Below, one piece after another: positions 5,936 through 7,858 of a stretch of DNA of 7,858 nt; the stretch's first letter is position 1, and the number at the start of each line of letters is the position of its first letter. The stretch spans positions 1-7,858 of the forward strand of contig CAJTSP010000123.1 in assembly GCA_910578965.1 (NCBI GenBank). Reading direction: 5' to 3'. Below the pieces are notes generated by a model, which worked only from the letters and a program-made list of their open reading frames with translations, did no database searches and was not told where the DNA came from. Both the position numbers and the translations under genes were made by a program. The stretch comes from an uncultured Oscillospiraceae bacterium (lineage in GTDB: Bacteria; Bacillota; Clostridia; Oscillospirales; Ruminococcaceae).

Positions 5936-6622
5936 ATGGATATTGCTTTATATTATCGGGAAAAGGGGGATAAAGAGCCCTTTATCCTTTTGCACGGAAA
6001 CGGGCAGGACGGCTCCTATTTTAAGCATCAAATCGATTATTTCAGCAATAGGTACAGGGTGATTGCTTTCGATACGCGGGGGCATGGCAGGTCTGCAAGA
6101 GGCACAAAACCCTTTACGATTGAGCAGTTTTCCCGTGACCTATACGATTCTATGGAGGAACTTGAAATTTCGAGGGCTGTTATTTTGGGGTTTTCAGACG
6201 GGGCAAATATAGCAATGAAATTTGCAATGAAATATCCAAACAGGGTCAAGGCGCTGATATTAAACGGGGGGAACCTAAATCCGGGAGGGGTAAAAATAAC
6301 GACACAACTGCCCATCGAAATAGGCTACAAAATAACCGGGTGGTTTGCCTCAAGATCGCCTAAAGCAAAAAAGGCTGCAGAAATGCTTGGGTTAATGGTC
6401 AATGATCCGAACATTGAACCAAAGGAATTGTCAAAAATAACAGCCCCTACGCTCGTGATTTGCGGCGGGAATGATATGATCCGGGAATCCCATACAAAAG
6501 AGATTGCAGAAAATATACCGGATGCAAGGCTATCGGTTATCAAAGGGGATCACTTTATTGCGGATAAGAGATACCGTATATTCAACAAAGAGATCGAAGG
6601 CTTTTTGCAGGCCATCCGGTAA
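5936..6622 (+). CDS. Alpha/beta hydrolase fold protein, AT-rich and probably acquired
   Basis: This is a complete 228-residue alpha/beta hydrolase. It has the oxyanion-hole motif LLHGNG (18-23), FDTRGHGRS (45-53) after strand 4, the nucleophile elbow GFSDG (85-89) with Ser87, a catalytic acid in GGNDM (Asp180) and the catalytic His206 in GDHF. The intact Ser-Asp-His triad predicts an active esterase, lipase or related hydrolase. The substrate cannot be told from sequence. There is no signal peptide or membrane segment, so it is probably cytoplasmic. Hand-counted rows give about 33-50% GC (5941-6000, 38%; 6181-6240, 33%; 6301-6360, 50%), against 60-82% in sampled dusB rows. It uses AAA, ATA and TTT codons freely, unlike its neighbours. 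This suggests recent horizontal gain. It has a good ribosome binding site but no obvious promoter of its own, so transcription may come from dusB. It converges with yfbR, 50 nt away. Confidence 0.9.
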   Translation: MDIALYYREKGDKEPFILLHGNGQDGSYFKHQIDYFSNRYRVIAFDTRGHGRSARGTKPFTIEQFSRDLYDSMEELEISRAVILGFSDGANIAMKFAMKYPNRVKALILNGGNLNPGGVKITTQLPIEIGYKITGWFASRSPKAKKAAEMLGLMVNDPNIEPKELSKITAPTLVICGGNDMIRESHTKEIAENIPDARLSVIKGDHFIADKRYRIFNKEIEGFLQAIR

Positions 6623-6672
6623 ATCCCTTTTTATCAGGCGGCGGCCCATGCAAACGGGCTCCCTGCTCCCCC

Positions 6673-7281
6673 TCACCCCAGCCGCCCGCGGGCCAGCTCG
6701 TCTAAATTCTGAGTATAGCAGGGCAGCATGTGGGCCATAAAATATTCGGCGGCGGGGCAGCGCATCCCGTGAAGGGCCTGCTCCTGCGCCGCGCGGGCCG
6801 CGTCAAACTCGTGGTTGCCGGCCGCCCCTTCCTCCAGGCACTTGATGAGCGCGCTCAGCCGGTCGGCCGCTTTAAGCAGGGCCTTTTCGGCCTCGGTCAG
6901 CGTCTCGCCCCGCAGCCAGCCGGCCATCTCGGCCTGCAGCTCCCCGGGCAGCAGCCGCGCCATTGTTTCGGCCCCCTGGCGCTCCAGCGCCTTGCAGGCG
7001 GTGCGCATCGCCTCGGTCTGGTATTTTACCGGGGTGGGCAGGTCGCCGGTCAAAATTTCCGGCGCGTCGTGATAGAGCGCCGCCGCCGCCACCCGCTCGG
7101 GATGGATTTCGTTGCCGCTCTGGCCTAAAATGCGGGTGGCAATCAGGCAGAGCATGTGGGCCAGCAGGGCGGTATCGGCCGTGTGCTCGCTGAGGGATTC
7201 CGGCCGGGTGGTGCGCATCAGGCTCCACCGGGTGATGTATTTCATCCGCGCGGTCAACGCGCTGAAGGGATAGGTTTCCAT
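6673..7281 (-). CDS. yfbR: 5'-deoxynucleotidase, YfbR-like (HD superfamily)
   Basis: The 202-residue product closely follows Escherichia coli YfbR, a cytoplasmic metal-dependent phosphatase that dephosphorylates deoxyribonucleoside 5'-monophosphates and helps balance dNTP pools. Conserved features seen are FSALTARMKYITRWSLMR (6-23) with the substrate-selecting Arg18-Trp19, SEH with metal-ligand His33, the HD pair YHDAPE (70-75; His71, Asp72), LTGDLPTPVKY (77-87), AAD with Asp130 as the last metal ligand, IKCLEEGAAGNHEF (136-149+10), and a YFM motif near 180. The start at 7281 is chosen because the open frame upstream runs into repeat DNA, the protein begins as YfbR does, and AGGAG lies 8 nt before the ATG. 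It faces the hydrolase gene tail-to-tail. Its upstream region contains the tandem repeat array, whose left end has a promoter-like sequence pointing at it. Confidence 0.94.
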   Translation of the reverse strand: METYPFSALTARMKYITRWSLMRTTRPESLSEHTADTALLAHMLCLIATRILGQSGNEIHPERVAAAALYHDAPEILTGDLPTPVKYQTEAMRTACKALERQGAETMARLLPGELQAEMAGWLRGETLTEAEKALLKAADRLSALIKCLEEGAAGNHEFDAARAAQEQALHGMRCPAAEYFMAHMLPCYTQNLDELARGRLG

Positions 7282-7289
7282 AGTTTCAG

Positions 7290-7294
7290 CTCCT
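7290..7294 (-). promoter_or_regulatory. Ribosome binding site of yfbR
   Basis: AGGAG on the minus strand is placed 8 nt before the ATG at 7281. It decides this start over the longer open frame that extends into the repeat array. Confidence 0.75.
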
Positions 7295-7370
7295 GTTGGT
7301 ATTAATATGAGTAAAATTACTATTTGTAGTGAGCAAGGGGATCTGCGGCCGGCAGCCGTACCTCTAATGC

Positions 7371-7616
7371 GACAGTATACCATGAACGCGCAGCGCGAAT
7401 GGTAGAATGGGCGATTTCGCCGGTTGCCCCGCAAGGGGCGAGGCGAACGCCATAGGATAGAGTATAATAGCCGCCCTGCGGCTCTATTCTACCATAAACG
7501 CGCAGCGCGAATGGTAGAATGGGCGATTTCGCTGGTTGCCCCGCAAGGGGCGAGGCGAACGCCATAAAAATAAATGATAATAGCCGCCCTGCGGCTATTA
7601 TACCATAGAAACTGTC
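7371..7616. repeat. Two-copy structured tandem repeat array (period 112/113 bp)
   Basis: Two near-identical units occur at 7378-7489 and 7490-7602. Each contains three hairpins in order. Y: TACCAT, CGCG, CAG, CGCG, ATGGTA (7378-7404 and 7490-7516; in the second copy the outer stem is a perfect 10 bp, ATTCTACCAT/ATGGTAGAAT, 7486-7520). Z: ATGG(G)CG, TTCGCC, GCCCC, GCAA loop, GGGGC, GGCGAA, CGCCAT (7407-7453 and 7519-7565). X: ATAGCCGC-CCT-GCGGC (6-bp stem at 7469-7483; perfect 11-bp stem at 7577-7601). GACAGT (7371-7376) and ACTGTC (7611-7616) flank the array as a 6-bp inverted repeat. Open frames across it are artefacts of the repeat. It resembles palindromic intergenic repeat families rather than a gene. 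No transposase is present. Confidence 0.85.
7374..7382 (-). promoter_or_regulatory. Candidate yfbR promoter at the left edge of the repeat array
   Basis: Minus-strand TGGTATACT is an extended -10 identical to the one predicted for polA. It would start transcription near 7367, giving a leader of about 85 nt before yfbR. No good -35 is present. Further matches occur in the array: minus TGGTAGAAT (7494-7486) and TGGTATAAT (7605-7597, perfect extended -10), and plus TGGTAGAAT (7400-7408 and 7512-7520). Confidence 0.4.
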
Positions 7617-7689
7617 CGATCAGGCGGCTTTTGAAAAACGTGCCATACAGTAGGGGTCGCCTTTGGAGGCTGTTTGCCGCTGCCCGGGA

Positions 7690-7738
7690 GGGCTGCGTTC
7701 CCTGGGACCGCCCCGGCAGCCGGCAGGGAACGCAGCCC
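7690..7738. repeat. Perfect 15-bp-stem hairpin
   Basis: GGGCTGCGTTCCCTG (7690-7704) and its exact reverse complement (7724-7738) flank a 19-nt GC-rich loop. GCCGC (7676-7680) and GCGGC (7743-7747) can pair outside an internal loop, lengthening the structure. There is no T tract on either side, so it is not a standard terminator. It may be a repeat element, the end of a small mobile element, or a structured RNA. Confidence 0.75.
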
Positions 7739-7768
7739 CTGCGCGGCGCCGGCCTCCGGGCCCCTTCG

Positions 7769-7784
7769 CCAGAGCACTCTCTGG
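7769..7784. repeat. Small perfect hairpin
   Basis: CCAGAG (7769-7774), CACT loop, CTCTGG (7779-7784): a 6-bp perfect stem with a 4-nt loop inside the gene-free right end. No T tract follows directly. Confidence 0.45.
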
Positions 7785-7858
7785 TCTCAATAGGCCGCTG
7801 CTTTCGCCGGCATAGGGCGCCGGCCTGCCGCAGCGGGGGGATCCCCTGCCGGCCAGGC

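Larger units (their letters stand above)
7617..7858. other. Gene-free, hairpin-rich terminal stretch
   Basis: No convincing coding sequence is present in this 242-bp stretch. It holds the long hairpin at 7690-7738, a small hairpin at 7769-7784, the palindrome GGGGATCCCC near 7838-7848, and the 10-mer GCGCCGGCCT twice (near 7743-7754 and 7816-7827). The density of dyads suggests intergenic repeat DNA that continues beyond the window. Confidence 0.6.

Noticed and set aside
6623..6672. Bidirectional terminator between the hydrolase gene and yfbR
   Set aside because: Only a 4-5-bp stem (GGCCC/GGGCT around 6644-6659) is visible and the T tract CTTTTTA is not adjacent to a stem in the right order.
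7320..7565. Minus-strand 81-codon open frame in the tandem array
   Set aside because: It is a translation of repeat DNA. The two units give related peptide stretches only because the DNA is duplicated.
7371..7616. CRISPR array
   Set aside because: There are only two units, with a period of 112/113 bp and no short direct repeat with unique spacers.

Overview
The window looks like chromosomal sequence from a GC-rich Firmicute, most likely a clostridial gut-type organism (Oscillospirales-like). This is inferred from GGAGG-type ribosome binding sites, a DNA polymerase I without proofreading residues, and a housekeeping set (tsaD, rimI, polA, dus) in very GC-rich codons. No 16S or other phylogenetic marker is present, so the placement is an inference. 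Six protein genes are supported. No tRNA, rRNA or CRISPR array is visible.

Layout: a C12 run and a perfect 22-bp palindrome sit at the extreme left (1-49). A minus-strand block follows in transcription order polA (4570-2033), rimI (2031-1360) and tsaD (1143-124). rimI starts one base after the polA stop and its Shine-Dalgarno lies inside polA, so these two are translationally close. Between rimI and tsaD lies a 148-bp imperfect inverted repeat that nearly fills the gap. Upstream of polA, a compact divergent promoter region (about 4666-4698) serves polA to the left and dusB (4883-5863, plus strand) to the right. dusB is followed by an alpha/beta hydrolase gene (5936-6622) that is far more AT-rich than everything around it and looks acquired. 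It converges with yfbR (7281-6673, minus strand), a nucleotidase of the HD superfamily.

The right end (7282-7858) has no gene but is dense in structure. It holds a two-copy, 112/113-bp-period tandem repeat (7371-7616) whose units are built from three nested hairpins, then a perfect 15-bp-stem hairpin (7690-7738) and smaller ones to the window end. The most interesting observation is that the arms of one repeat hairpin read as outward-facing extended -10 promoter sequences. They closely match the polA/dusB divergent promoter, including an identical 9-mer AGTATACCA. This suggests either a repeat family that carries bidirectional promoters or a shared promoter architecture.

Functionally the genes are translation and nucleic-acid housekeeping: tRNA t6A37 formation (TsaD), ribosomal protein acetylation (RimI), tRNA dihydrouridine (Dus), DNA repair and Okazaki fragment processing (PolA) and dNMP turnover (YfbR). 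They do not form one obvious pathway beyond the frequent association of rimI with tsaD.
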